Counted from the first letter of the stretch, positions 8,126-15,565 are shown. The stretch: 35,158 nucleotides of DNA from JBDKGV01 sp039798005 (GCA_039798005.1 JBDKGV010000006.1:1-35158); one strand, 5' to 3'. Numbers and translations: made by a program. The notes: generated by a model from the letters alone, not told the origin.

Positions 8126-8824
8126 TCAGAGCCCGAATCGCGTCAGTTGAGGATCCTTGAGACCGGCTGCTGCAAACCCCGCAAGGCGCAGCTTGCAGGA
8201 GTCGCAGGTCAAGCAGGGCTTGCCGGTCGGATCGGGATCGTAGCAGGAATGGGTCAGGCCGTAGTCGACTCCAAGCTCAAGGCCCAGGCGGATGATGTCG
8301 GCCTTCGAGAGAAGCTCGAGCGGGGCATGGATGGACAGTTTCTGTCCTTCCACACCGGCCTTGGTGGCGAGGTCCGCGAGATGGCGGAAGGCCTCCAAGT
8401 ACTCGGGGCGGCAGTCGGGATAGCCCGAGTAGTCCACCGCGTTGATTCCGAGGTAGATGTCGTTGGCGCCCAGGACCTCGGCCCACCCGAGGGCGAACGA
8501 GAGGAAGATGGTGTTGCGCGCCGGCACGTAGGTCGAGGGGATCGAGGACGACATGGTCGCCTCGTCGCGGTCCTTGGGCACTTCGCCGTCGCCCACCAAG
8601 CTTGAACCGCCGAAGGCGGCCAAGTCGATGTTGGCGATGTGGTGCTTGAGCGCGCCGCCGGCCTGGGCCACCCGCTTGGAAGCCTCCAGCTCGACGCTGT
8701 GGCGCTGGCCGTAGGCGAAGGACAGGCAGTACGGGTCGAAGCCGTCGCGCTGGGCGCAGGCCAAGACCGTGGCGGAATCGAGACCCCCGGAAAGCAGGAC
8801 GACGGCAGGCTTGCGGGCGCTCAT
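8126..8824 (-). CDS. queC: 7-cyano-7-deazaguanine synthase QueC
   Basis: Converts 7-carboxy-7-deazaguanine to preQ0 using ATP and ammonia, in the queuosine pathway. The 232-residue product has the PP-loop SGGLDS at residues 12-17 and the C-terminal zinc-binding cysteines in CYDPDPTGKPCLTCDSC. The ATG at 8824 overlaps the alaA stop as ATGA and has GGAG 5 nt upstream inside alaA, so the two genes are probably translationally coupled. A start 6 codons earlier at 8842 is possible but has no such support. Other queuosine genes are not in the window. Confidence 0.97.
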   Translation of the reverse strand: MSARKPAVVLLSGGLDSATVLACAQRDGFDPYCLSFAYGQRHSVELEASKRVAQAGGALKHHIANIDLAAFGGSSLVGDGEVPKDRDEATMSSSIPSTYVPARNTIFLSFALGWAEVLGANDIYLGINAVDYSGYPDCRPEYLEAFRHLADLATKAGVEGQKLSIHAPLELLSKADIIRLGLELGVDYGLTHSCYDPDPTGKPCLTCDSCKLRLAGFAAAGLKDPQLTRFGL

Positions 8825-10044
8825 GCCTTCTCCGCCGTCCATTCGTCCAGCAGGTCCCCGATGCGCCCAAAGACATCGCGCAGGGTGTCGGCGTCCGGAA
8901 GCAAGGTGGTGCGGAAGCGGTCGTTGTAGGGCACGTTGAAGCTCGTCCCCGGTGCGATCAGGACGTGCTTGCGCTCCAAGAGCTGCAGGGCGAACTCCTG
9001 GTCATCAAAGTTGGGCACGTCCTTGATCTTCACGAACCCGTACATGGCGCCGCCCGGCGTGACCATCTCCAGGCGCGGGTCGGCCGCGACGCATTCGATC
9101 AGGGCCTGGCGGGTCTGGTACAGACGGCCACCGGGTTTGGTGAGGTCCAGGATGGACTGGCGTCCGCCCAAGGCGGTCTGCACGGCCCACTGTCCCGGCA
9201 CGTTGGAGCAAAGGCGCAGCGAGGCCAAGAGGTCCAGGCCCAGCAGGTAGTCCTTGGCGGCCTCCTTCTCGCCCGAGAACACCAGCCACCCGACGCGAAA
9301 TCCGCAGGCGCGGTAGACCTTGGAGAGCCCTCCGAAGCTGGCGCACAGGGTCTTCTTGACCACGGTGGCCATGGGGGTGAACTCGGCCCCGTCGTAGAGG
9401 ATCTGGTCGTAGATCTCGTCGGAGAAGACCACCAAGTGGTGCTTCTCGGCGATGCGAGCGAGCTTCTCGATCACGGCCTTGGGGTAGACCACGCCGGTGG
9501 GGTTGTTGGGAGAGATGACCACCAGGGCGCGGGTCTTGGGCGTGATCAGCGCCTCGACCTCGTCCGGATCGGGCACGAAGCCATTTTCTGGACTGCACGG
9601 GTAGTGGACGGCCTTGCCGCCGTTGAGGACTGTCGCGGCGGTCCAGAGTGGGTAGTCGGGGCTGGGCAGCAGCACCTCGTCGCCGTCGTTGAGGAGGGCG
9701 CGCAGGGCGAGCAGAATGAGCTCCGAGACGCCGTTGCCCATGAACACGTCTTCCACCGAGACGTCCATCACGCCGCGGGTCTGGTACTGCATGACCACGG
9801 CCTCGCGGGCCGGGAAGATGCCCTTCTGGTGGCTGTAGCCGTCGGCCTCGCGCATGTTCTCGATCATGGCAAGGCGCATGGTCTCGGGGGCGCGGAAGCC
9901 GAAGTTGCCGGGATTGCCGATGTTCAACTTGATGATCTCGTAGCCGGCCTTCTCAAGCTCTTGGGCGCGGCGCGCGAGAGGCCCGCGGATCTCGTACTTG
10001 ACTCCGTCCAGTTGCTTGCTTGCCTTGATCGATGGCATCGGCAT
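8821..10044 (-). CDS. alaA: Alanine aminotransferase, AlaA-like (glutamate-pyruvate transaminase)
   Basis: Class I/II PLP aminotransferase of 407 residues, closely resembling E. coli AlaA along its whole length: YEIRGP near the N-terminus, LNIGNPGNFGF, GNGVSELI, PDYPLWTAA, PNNPTG, SDEIYDQILYD, GGLSKVYRACGFR with the PLP-binding lysine, and LCSNVPGQWAVQTALGG. AlaA makes alanine from pyruvate and glutamate. The ATG at 10044 is preceded by GGGAG at 8 nt; a TTG at 10071 would lie before this site. Upstream is an alanine-rich leader peptide with an attenuator, independent support for a role in alanine supply. First structural gene of the alaA-queC-SNF2 operon. Confidence 0.93.
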   Translation of the reverse strand: MPMPSIKASKQLDGVKYEIRGPLARRAQELEKAGYEIIKLNIGNPGNFGFRAPETMRLAMIENMREADGYSHQKGIFPAREAVVMQYQTRGVMDVSVEDVFMGNGVSELILLALRALLNDGDEVLLPSPDYPLWTAATVLNGGKAVHYPCSPENGFVPDPDEVEALITPKTRALVVISPNNPTGVVYPKAVIEKLARIAEKHHLVVFSDEIYDQILYDGAEFTPMATVVKKTLCASFGGLSKVYRACGFRVGWLVFSGEKEAAKDYLLGLDLLASLRLCSNVPGQWAVQTALGGRQSILDLTKPGGRLYQTRQALIECVAADPRLEMVTPGGAMYGFVKIKDVPNFDDQEFALQLLERKHVLIAPGTSFNVPYNDRFRTTLLPDADTLRDVFGRIGDLLDEWTAEKA

Positions 10045-10069
10045 GATTCGCTCTCCCGTTGTGATTCCC

Positions 10070-10130
10070 AAAAATGCGTAAAAACCAGTCCTTGCGACCG
10101 GTTCCTTTGGGAAGAGAGCGGTCGCGGACC
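10070..10130 (-). promoter_or_regulatory. Transcription attenuator of alaA: three competing hairpins
   Basis: Read 5' to 3' on the minus strand after the leader stop codon. Segment 1, GGTC (10127-10130), can pair with segment 2, GACC (10120-10123). Segment 2 within GCGACCG (10119-10125) can instead pair perfectly over 7 bp with segment 3, CGGTCGC (10094-10100). Segment 3 within AACCGGTC (10096-10103) can pair with segment 4, GACTGGTT (10083-10090), in a terminator ending in a T-run. Thus 1:2 protects, 2:3 antiterminates and 3:4 terminates, the classical layout. Segment 1 starts one nucleotide after the stop codon, so a ribosome finishing the leader would cover segments 1 and part of 2. One stalled at upstream alanine codons would leave 2:3 free to form. 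Confidence 0.75.
10080..10106 (-). terminator. Terminator hairpin of the alaA attenuator
   Basis: Minus strand: AGGAACCGGTC (10096-10106), loop GCAAG, GACTGGTTTTT (10080-10090). There are eight core pairs including one G-U; further A-U and G-U pairs run into the T-run. A second TTTTT follows 5 nt later. It lies 36 nt before the alaA start. Confidence 0.75.
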
Positions 10131-10131
10131 T

Positions 10132-10215
10132 CTAGGCTGCGGCGCGGGCGGCCACGGCGGCGGCCGAGGCTGCGTTGGCAGCGGCGGCGGCGGTGCTGTG
10201 GAACCCGTGCATCAT
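10132..10215 (-). CDS. Alanine-rich leader peptide of the alaA operon (27 aa)
   Basis: A short frame reading ATG ATG CAC GGG TTC and then a mostly alanine tail to TAG. Fifteen of 27 residues are alanine, in runs of 5, 2, 3, 2 and 3, mostly GCC with some GCA and GCT. It ends 1 nt before the first attenuator segment. Its composition matches the product of the next gene, as in His, Trp and Leu leader peptides. I infer that ribosome stalling at these codons when charged tRNA-Ala is scarce favours readthrough into alaA. GCC-rich sequence is common in GC-rich genomes, so alanine content alone would prove little; its place before alternative hairpins makes the case. AAAAGA just upstream is a weak ribosome-binding site. 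Confidence 0.7.
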   Translation of the reverse strand: MMHGFHSTAAAAANAASAAAVAARAAA

Positions 10216-10224
10216 GGTCTTTTC

Positions 10225-10254
10225 AAGATACGTCGAAGTGGCCTCGAAAGGCAA
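10225..10254 (-). promoter_or_regulatory. Candidate promoter of the alaA leader and operon
   Basis: Minus strand: TTGCCT (10249-10254), 18 nt, TATCTT (10225-10230), each a 4/6 consensus match. The start of transcription would fall a few nucleotides before the leader ATG. The pattern matches the hemB candidate. Repeat R1 copy 2 ends 4 nt upstream of the -35 box. Confidence 0.45.
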
Positions 10255-10258
10255 TGGC

Positions 10259-10343
10259 CAATCTCTTCGGGTCTGATTCCTGAAGCTTGCTTCGTAGACC
10301 CGAAATCGCTGGCCAAAGAAATACCTCGCAGCTTGCTGCGGGG
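10259..10343 (-). repeat. Dispersed intergenic repeat R1, copy 2
   Basis: Reverse-complement copy of 3592-3682. The hairpins are kept: CCTCGCAGC-TT-GCTGCGGGG (10324-10343, one G-U pair) and GAAGC-TT-GCTTC (10272-10283), as is the TCTGATT/ATCTCTT end block. As with copy 1, it lies just upstream of a gene read in the same sense as the element. Confidence 0.85.
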
Positions 10344-10360
10344 TGGTTTATTTCGAATCA

Positions 10361-10465
10361 GGGCGCCTCCCCTGCGGGGGCGGGCTGCCTGCCAAGCCTC
10401 CGCCAATCGTGGGGGCTCCTGGATGTGGCGGGGGTCTTGGGCCTCTCGGCCGGCATCCCTGGCGC
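10361..10465 (+). repeat. Dispersed intergenic repeat R2, copy B
   Basis: Starts with GGGCGCCTCCC, continues through GGGCTGCCTGCCAAGCCTCC and ends with GGCCGGCATCCCTGGCGC. It shares its start and both blocks with copy C (17827) and both blocks with copy A. It lies 17 nt from R1 copy 2, forming a small repeat island. Confidence 0.8.
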
Positions 10466-10749
10466 GGTGGCGTGGGACGTTGTTCTGCGCTCACGGCAAT
10501 CTTCCTCTCTCGGTCCAATGAGCCGATATCATCATGTTCCCAAAGAGCCATGCCTCGGCTCGATAGCATGGGTGCGCCTTGAGCGGTTCAAGGAATGCCC
10601 GGCATGCGATGTCTCGTGTGGGTATATTCCATGGATTCTGGCATTGGTCGGAACTGACTTGAGCGCGTTGCGCCCATTGGCGGCTCCTTGTCGATTGGCC
10701 CGGTTTTGGGAATTCGCATTCTACCCTCCCGTCATAAGGACTCCTTTTC
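10466..10749. other. Intergenic stretch upstream of the FISUMP gene
   Basis: I see no gene here. The only clear element is a ribosome-binding site AAGGA (about 10736-10740) 9 nt before the ATG at 10750. A promoter for the downstream gene must lie here or in the repeats, but no convincing pair of boxes stands out. Confidence 0.5.
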
Positions 10750-11814
10750 ATGATTTCACGTCTTTGTCTTGCTCTTGCGGCCTTGAGCATCGCTCCTTTC
10801 GCCCAACCTTACCTCACAGGCAAGGTTCTCAACCCGGACAGCACCGGGAAGGCCGGGGTCACCGTGGCTTTGTCGGGCACCCAACTCACAACCACGACCG
10901 ATGCCCAAGGCGCATGGATGTTGGGGAGCTCGGTTGGTTTGTCCCGTTCCAATGGGGTCGTGAAACCCGTCGCGGGAAATCTGACCGTTGAGCAAGGGCG
11001 CCTTCAGGTCTCGTTTTCCGGTCGTGACCTTTCCGGTCGTCGCAACGGGGTGACCTCCGGCTCCATCGCGGCTTCGACTCCCGCAACCCTTGCCGCCCGG
11101 GCCCAGGCGAGTACCGATACGCTGGTCTATTCGCTCGGCGAAAAGGTGTTCCTTCGCGACACTCTGGGAAGCTTGGTGCAAACCGACATGGTCCGCCTGT
11201 TCGACACCACTTGGAATTCCTCGATCGTCTACGGCTACCTCAAGGATGTCCGCGATGGCCAGACCTACCGTACGGTGGGCATCGGTTCGCAAGTCTGGAT
11301 GGCGCAGAACCTGAACTTCAAGAGCGACAGTTCTTGGGTCTATGAGAACGATGCCGATACCGCGGCGAAGTACGGGCGCCTGTACCAGTGGCCCGTTGCG
11401 CTGGGTTTGGATTATGAGGCCTGCAAGAGCAGCAATTGCGGTGCGCAGCTCTTGGGCAAGAAGCAGGGCGTCTGTCCCACGGGTTGGCATGTGCCTTCCG
11501 ATTCCGAAGTGACGGTGATGGTCAATGTCGTCGAAGCCAATCCGGCGGTGGGTACGGACAAGGCTGCCACGGGATTGCGCGCTGCCGGCTGGAAATACAG
11601 CACCACGCAGGATCTGTTCGGATTCCGGTTCCTGCCGGGAGGTTTGCGCGATCCCTATTTCAGCAACTTGGGCAGCAATGGCTATATCTGGACCAAGACC
11701 GAAGCATCGGGCACTGCGATCAGCGTTCGCTACATGACCTATTCGGAGCCCAAGGTGAGAACGAGCAGCATTTCGAAGAAAAATGCCGTTGCGGTCCGTT
11801 GCTTGAAGAACTGA
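10750..11814 (+). CDS. Secreted FISUMP-domain protein with N-terminal carboxypeptidase-regulatory-like domain
   Basis: A 354-residue exported protein. A signal peptide (residues 1-19, core LCLALAALSIAPF) is followed by a beta-rich segment, LTGKVLNPDSTGKAGVTVALSGT, typical of carboxypeptidase-regulatory-like folds. A Ser/Thr-rich linker follows. From about residue 166 the FISUMP domain begins with DGQTYRTVGIGSQVWMAQNL. It continues with GRLYQWP, CPTGWHVPSDSEV, AAGWKYS, GFRFLPGGLR and a final VRCLKN. FISUMP domains are numerous in Fibrobacter, and their role is unsettled; a cell-surface or carbohydrate-related role is likely. Two cysteines near 230 could form a disulfide. It stands alone between its AAGGA site and a strong terminator. 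Confidence 0.9.
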   Translation: MISRLCLALAALSIAPFAQPYLTGKVLNPDSTGKAGVTVALSGTQLTTTTDAQGAWMLGSSVGLSRSNGVVKPVAGNLTVEQGRLQVSFSGRDLSGRRNGVTSGSIAASTPATLAARAQASTDTLVYSLGEKVFLRDTLGSLVQTDMVRLFDTTWNSSIVYGYLKDVRDGQTYRTVGIGSQVWMAQNLNFKSDSSWVYENDADTAAKYGRLYQWPVALGLDYEACKSSNCGAQLLGKKQGVCPTGWHVPSDSEVTVMVNVVEANPAVGTDKAATGLRAAGWKYSTTQDLFGFRFLPGGLRDPYFSNLGSNGYIWTKTEASGTAISVRYMTYSEPKVRTSSISKKNAVAVRCLKN

Positions 11815-11839
11815 TCCGAGAGCGAAGTTCGACCTCAGA

Positions 11840-11867
11840 AGGGCGGCGCATTGCGCTGCCCTTTTTG
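11840..11867 (+). terminator. Intrinsic terminator of the FISUMP gene
   Basis: AGGGCGGCGC (11840-11849), loop ATT, GCGCTGCCCT (11853-11862) with one G-U pair, then TTTTG. It lies 25 nt after the stop codon. Confidence 0.9.
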
Positions 11868-11927
11868 TTGTGTGCCATCGGTTGAGCCTTGTCCTTGCGC
11901 CAGCCATACGCAGGGCCCGCGCAGCGG

Positions 11928-11941
11928 GGTGCCTTGGCACC
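11928..11941. repeat. Short tight hairpin GGTGCC-TT-GGCACC
   Basis: A perfect 6-bp inverted repeat around TT, between the FISUMP terminator and cinA. It has the same 2-nt-loop design as the R1 hairpins, but the flanks do not match R1 or R2. No T-run follows. Confidence 0.5.
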
Positions 11942-12021
11942 GACCGGAGGGCAGCCCGAAGTCACGGCGACCCCATTCGGCTTCCGGCTGTGGGGTGGCG
12001 CCCGAATTCTAGGTTCTGGGC

Positions 12022-13260
12022 ATGCTCACCAACGCCCATGTCCTGATTGTCGGCAGTGAAATCCTCGAAGGGCGTCGGCGCGATGCGAATCTTGCCTTTC
12101 TGGCGCCTCGATTGGCGCGGCTGGGCATTCCCGTGGAAGGATGCCGTATCGTCCCGGATGTCCCGGGCGTCCTTCCTGCGGCCTTGAGGGAATTGGCAGC
12201 ACCAGGGCGGTTGATCCTCACAACGGGCGGCTTGGGGCCGACCCGTGATGATCTCACGCGCTTTGAGGTGGCGGAGGCCTTCGGGCGTAGGACGGCCTTC
12301 TCCGAGGCTGCCAAGGAACACTTGCAGGCGTGGGCGGTACGGGCCGGTCGGGAGATTTCCGATACGGGCTTGATCCAGTGCGAACTGCCGGTGGGTGCGG
12401 TGCCCTTGGACAATCCGCGCGGCACGGCCATGGGGATTTGGCTTGAGCATGAGAACGGCATCGTGGTTTCGCTTCCGGGCGTTCCTGCGGAGGTGGTCTC
12501 CATTTGGGATGCGGGCCTTTCGGAGCGCCTTCAGCAGGGTGGAGTGGAGGCGCAAACCGTCTCGTTTTTCACCTCGGGGTTGGGCGAGGGAATCCAGGAA
12601 AAGCGGATGGGCGCCATCGATTGGCCGGAAGGGGTGGATTTCTGTTCCCTGCCCGGCGCGTGGGGCGTGGAGATCCAGCTCTCCTGTCGACTGGACGATG
12701 TCACCGAGGCGCGACATCGGGTGGGGCTTGCGCGTGAGCGGCTTCTGCCGGTGCTGGTTCCGCATGTCATCGAGCCGTTGGGACTCAACCCCGCGCAGGC
12801 CTTGGTCGCGACCCTGAAGGAGCGCGGCCAGAAGGTCGCCTTCGCCGAAAGTTGCACGGCGGGTCTCGGGGCGGGAACCTTGGCTTCGGTGCCGGGAAGT
12901 TCCGCGGTGCTGGAAGGATCGATCGTGGCCTACGCCAACCGCGTCAAGACGCGATACCTTGAGGTCTCCGAGGCTGTCCTCGCCGCGCATGGTGCCGTCA
13001 GTCAGCCGGTGGTGGAGGCGATGTCCGAAGGGGTATGCTCCTTGTTCGGGGCCGATCTTGGCCTTTCCGCCAGTGGTGTCGCGGGGCCTGACGGGGGGAC
13101 TCCGGAAAAGCCGGTGGGCACTGTTTGGTTGGGTGCCTCCTTCCAAGGGCGAACCGTCTCCGAGAAGCTCACCACGTTCGGTTCCCGTGACGAGATCCGT
13201 CATCGGGCCGCTTGGCGCCTCATCGTCCTGGGACTTCGACTGGTGCAGGGGCGAATCTGA
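12022..13260 (+). CDS. cinA: CinA-family protein (NMN amidohydrolase / ADP-ribose pyrophosphatase type)
   Basis: A 412-residue protein of two parts. The N-terminal MoaB/MogA-like domain has IVGSEILEGRRRDAN at the start and TTGGLGPTRDD near residue 70. The C-terminal PncC-like domain (about 255-412) has AESCTAGLGAGTLA, YANRVK and GVAGPDGGTPEKPVGTVW. Family members deamidate nicotinamide mononucleotide to recycle NAD. In some species CinA is also linked to competence. No Shine-Dalgarno site precedes the ATG; TAGGTT ends exactly 6 nt upstream, as at hemB, so a leaderless mRNA is possible. thiD follows within a few nucleotides. Confidence 0.95.
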   Translation: MLTNAHVLIVGSEILEGRRRDANLAFLAPRLARLGIPVEGCRIVPDVPGVLPAALRELAAPGRLILTTGGLGPTRDDLTRFEVAEAFGRRTAFSEAAKEHLQAWAVRAGREISDTGLIQCELPVGAVPLDNPRGTAMGIWLEHENGIVVSLPGVPAEVVSIWDAGLSERLQQGGVEAQTVSFFTSGLGEGIQEKRMGAIDWPEGVDFCSLPGAWGVEIQLSCRLDDVTEARHRVGLARERLLPVLVPHVIEPLGLNPAQALVATLKERGQKVAFAESCTAGLGAGTLASVPGSSAVLEGSIVAYANRVKTRYLEVSEAVLAAHGAVSQPVVEAMSEGVCSLFGADLGLSASGVAGPDGGTPEKPVGTVWLGASFQGRTVSEKLTTFGSRDEIRHRAAWRLIVLGLRLVQGRI

Positions 13261-13265
13261 TTCCG

Positions 13266-14033
13266 GTGGTCCTTTCCGTGGCCGGTTCCGATCCGTCGGG
13301 CGGTGCGGGGTTGCAAGCCGATCTCAAGGTCTTTCACCGGCACGGGGTGTACGGTGCCGCCGCCGCGACCTTGCTGACGGTGCAGAATTCTCGAGGCGTA
13401 CAGGATGTGCATCTGGTGCCTCCTTCCGTCGTAGAGGCCCAAGTCCGGGCGGTCTTGGATGACTTTCCCGTGACGGTGGTGAAGACGGGCGCCTTGGGTT
13501 CCTTGGCGATTGCCCAAGCCTTGGTGGCGGCGCTTGGAGCCCAACGGCCCAAGCTGGTGATCGACCCCGTGATGGTTTCCACAAGCGGAAGGGCCTTGCT
13601 TGCAGGGGCCGATGCCTTGGCAGTCGCCGATCTCCTGTTTCCACGCGCGGCGTTGATCACCCCGAATCTCGACGAAGCGGCGCTCCTCCTGGGTTGGCGG
13701 CCTGTGCGTGACAAATTCTGTCGAGCCTCCAAGGAGCTTTCGGTCCGCTACGGGTGCGCAGTGCTGCTCAAGGGAGGCCACCTAGAGGGAGACCCGATGG
13801 ATGTGCTCGCCGAAGGTGGGCGGGCGACGACCTTCCGTTCCGAGCGCATCGAAACGCGGCACACCCACGGGACGGGTTGCGTGCTGGCCTCCGCGATCGC
13901 CTCCAATCTGGCGCTGGGGCATGATTTGACGAAATCTGTCCAATTGGCGCGCGCCTTCCTGGGTCGGGCCTTGGCCAGTGCGCCGGGCTTGGGGGCAGGC
14001 CACGGTCCGATGGATCTTTTCGCCATGCCCTGA
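13266..14033 (+). CDS. thiD: Hydroxymethylpyrimidine/phosphomethylpyrimidine kinase
   Basis: Phosphorylates HMP and HMP-P in thiamine synthesis. Motifs of the ribokinase-like family are in order: SVAGSDPSGGAGLQADLK at the N-terminus, VKTGALGS, DPVMVSTSG, TPNLDEAALL, LLKGGHL and HTHGTGCVLASAIA with the catalytic GTGC. The start is uncertain. The frame is open back to a TTG at 13212 inside cinA, but family members begin just before SVAGSDPSGGAG, which fits the GTG at 13266, 5 nt after the cinA stop. That gives 255 residues. It is probably co-transcribed with cinA. No TPP riboswitch is visible upstream. Confidence 0.93.
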   Translation: MVLSVAGSDPSGGAGLQADLKVFHRHGVYGAAAATLLTVQNSRGVQDVHLVPPSVVEAQVRAVLDDFPVTVVKTGALGSLAIAQALVAALGAQRPKLVIDPVMVSTSGRALLAGADALAVADLLFPRAALITPNLDEAALLLGWRPVRDKFCRASKELSVRYGCAVLLKGGHLEGDPMDVLAEGGRATTFRSERIETRHTHGTGCVLASAIASNLALGHDLTKSVQLARAFLGRALASAPGLGAGHGPMDLFAMP

Positions 14034-14059
14034 AGCGTACTCCGGCAGGGTACGGCTTC
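14032..14059 (+). terminator. Possible terminator hairpin after thiD
   Basis: GAAGC-GTAC (14032-14040), a 9-nt loop, then GTAC-G-GCTTC (14050-14059), a 9-bp stem with one bulged G. It overlaps the thiD stop codon. The following sequence has no clean T-run, so termination is doubtful. Confidence 0.35.
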
Positions 14060-14140
14060 GTTGCCGTGGGTCATTGGAGCTGCGGCATTTTCGAGGACTT
14101 GAAGGTATCCTTGGAAGAGCCGCTTCCAAAGGATTCCCAA

Positions 14141-15565
14141 ATGCGCCTTCAATCCTATTTCCTGCCGTTTCTCTGTCTTGTCGCCTCCGCTTGGTCGGGT
14201 TCCTCGCAGCCTCTCGTAGTGGTGGTTCCTCCCGCCGCCGCGGCAGTGGCTCCCGGCGACACCGCGAAGGTCAGCTTCACGACCATCCACTCTGCTGGCC
14301 GGAATTGGCTCCAGACCCAGATCGCGCCGGTGGGCGCTTGCCAGGAGATCGTGGTGGACTCGATCCGCGCCAGCGACACGGTTCGCGTCGATTCCCTCGG
14401 CCGAAAGGAGGACTACTTCGATGGGATCCATCGCGCGGCGCATGTCTGGTGGCATCTGCAGGAAATCGTCCCCAGCCACAATTGCGGGAGCGTGAAGGCG
14501 TCGCGTCGCTTGGATTCCGTGGCTCATCCACGCAAACATCCGAGGACGGATACCCTGCTCACCCGTTGGATCTTGGACAAGGTCGTGGCCCATGGACCGT
14601 CCGGAAGGCTGGATACGGCAACCGCGAACTTGGTGGATCAGGCAGGGGAAAAATTGTGCCCGACGGTCAGCATCTGGTGTCCTGGGCCATTCAACATGGA
14701 TGATTCCACCAGACCGGTGCCGGACTACCTCGATTCCTTGAAACGCCGCATCGCGATGGGCCTTCCTGTCGTTGTCGTAGGGCCCATGGGGGACAACAAG
14801 GCGGTGGAGATCAAGGGAAACGTCCTGGATACGAATCTCGTGCACGGGTTGGGGATCCCGTCCTTCTGGGCGACGGGCAACGAGGTTTCGACCTTCCGGC
14901 ACGACTTCAAGCCGCTGCGCGCCTGGGGGACGGAGTTGCCGAAGTCGCTTTCGAAATTCTCGGCACGCAAGGTGTACCAGTGGCGCAACACCCGCCCCGC
15001 TTGCTGCCAAAATTGCGATACCGTATGTGGAGAATGGCCCGCAAACGAGATATCCACCTCGGGATTGGACCTGACCCTGAGCAACGCGACCACCGAGCGG
15101 TGTGAACAGTTCGAATGGGTGGATCAGGATCTGGCTCCGGCTTTGGAAGGCAACCAGTGGTTGCTGTTGCCCGATACCTCCGAGATTCGCACCGGACGAC
15201 TTTGGAGCACCTTCAACGGGCAATTTTGCGGTGGACGACGCAATGCCATTCAAGTGGTAAACGATACTGTGCGTTGGAATGGCGCGGAACTTTCCCTGTT
15301 GGCCTTGGAGCAAGCCCTTGGGGTCGCTGCCAAACGCCAGGCCCCGAAGGTGGTGATTTCCGCAACGTCCTCAGGCTTGCGTGTGATTGCCGATCCCGCT
15401 TCGAGCGGACTTGCCCAAGTTCTCGTGCGCTCCGTCTCCGGCCGGGTCCTGACGCAATCGCCGATGACCACGGCAGAGTTGAACGTACCCCTTTCCGGGC
15501 ACGGCATTTTCCTTGTTGAAGTCCGCGGTCGCCAAGGCGTGACACACCTGCGCTTGGCTCGTTGA
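14141..15565 (+). CDS. Secreted protein of unknown function, paralog A
   Basis: A 474-residue protein with a clear signal peptide (residues 1-19, core YFLPFLCLVASAWS). It is a paralog of the next gene. Shared segments include IHSAGRNWLQTQIAPVGACQE near the start, CGSVKASR, and a late CGGRRNA...NDTVRWNG...LEQALGV block. The last 75 residues form a beta-rich tail with SVSGRVLTQ and then LSGHGIFLVEVRG, ending in a basic strand. This resembles the C-terminal sorting domain of type IX secretion substrates; that assignment is inference. The ATG at 14141 has AAAGGA 7 nt upstream and starts the signal peptide; the frame is open further upstream. Function not recognised. Confidence 0.85.
   Translation: MRLQSYFLPFLCLVASAWSGSSQPLVVVVPPAAAAVAPGDTAKVSFTTIHSAGRNWLQTQIAPVGACQEIVVDSIRASDTVRVDSLGRKEDYFDGIHRAAHVWWHLQEIVPSHNCGSVKASRRLDSVAHPRKHPRTDTLLTRWILDKVVAHGPSGRLDTATANLVDQAGEKLCPTVSIWCPGPFNMDDSTRPVPDYLDSLKRRIAMGLPVVVVGPMGDNKAVEIKGNVLDTNLVHGLGIPSFWATGNEVSTFRHDFKPLRAWGTELPKSLSKFSARKVYQWRNTRPACCQNCDTVCGEWPANEISTSGLDLTLSNATTERCEQFEWVDQDLAPALEGNQWLLLPDTSEIRTGRLWSTFNGQFCGGRRNAIQVVNDTVRWNGAELSLLALEQALGVAAKRQAPKVVISATSSGLRVIADPASSGLAQVLVRSVSGRVLTQSPMTTAELNVPLSGHGIFLVEVRGRQGVTHLRLAR

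Noticed and set aside
6349..8160. 603-codon open frame on the plus strand, antisense to the SNF2 gene
   Set aside because: It lies wholly opposite a clear SNF2/SWIM protein, and its composition (Gly, Arg, Gln and Val rich, no motifs) is what the opposite strand of GC-rich coding DNA gives.
10287..10991. 234-codon frame spanning R1, R2 and the start of the FISUMP gene
   Set aside because: It reads across two repeats and out of frame into a clear signal-peptide gene.
13200..13266. TPP riboswitch ahead of thiD
   Set aside because: thiD begins 5 nt after cinA with no room for an aptamer, and no thi-box-like sequence was seen.
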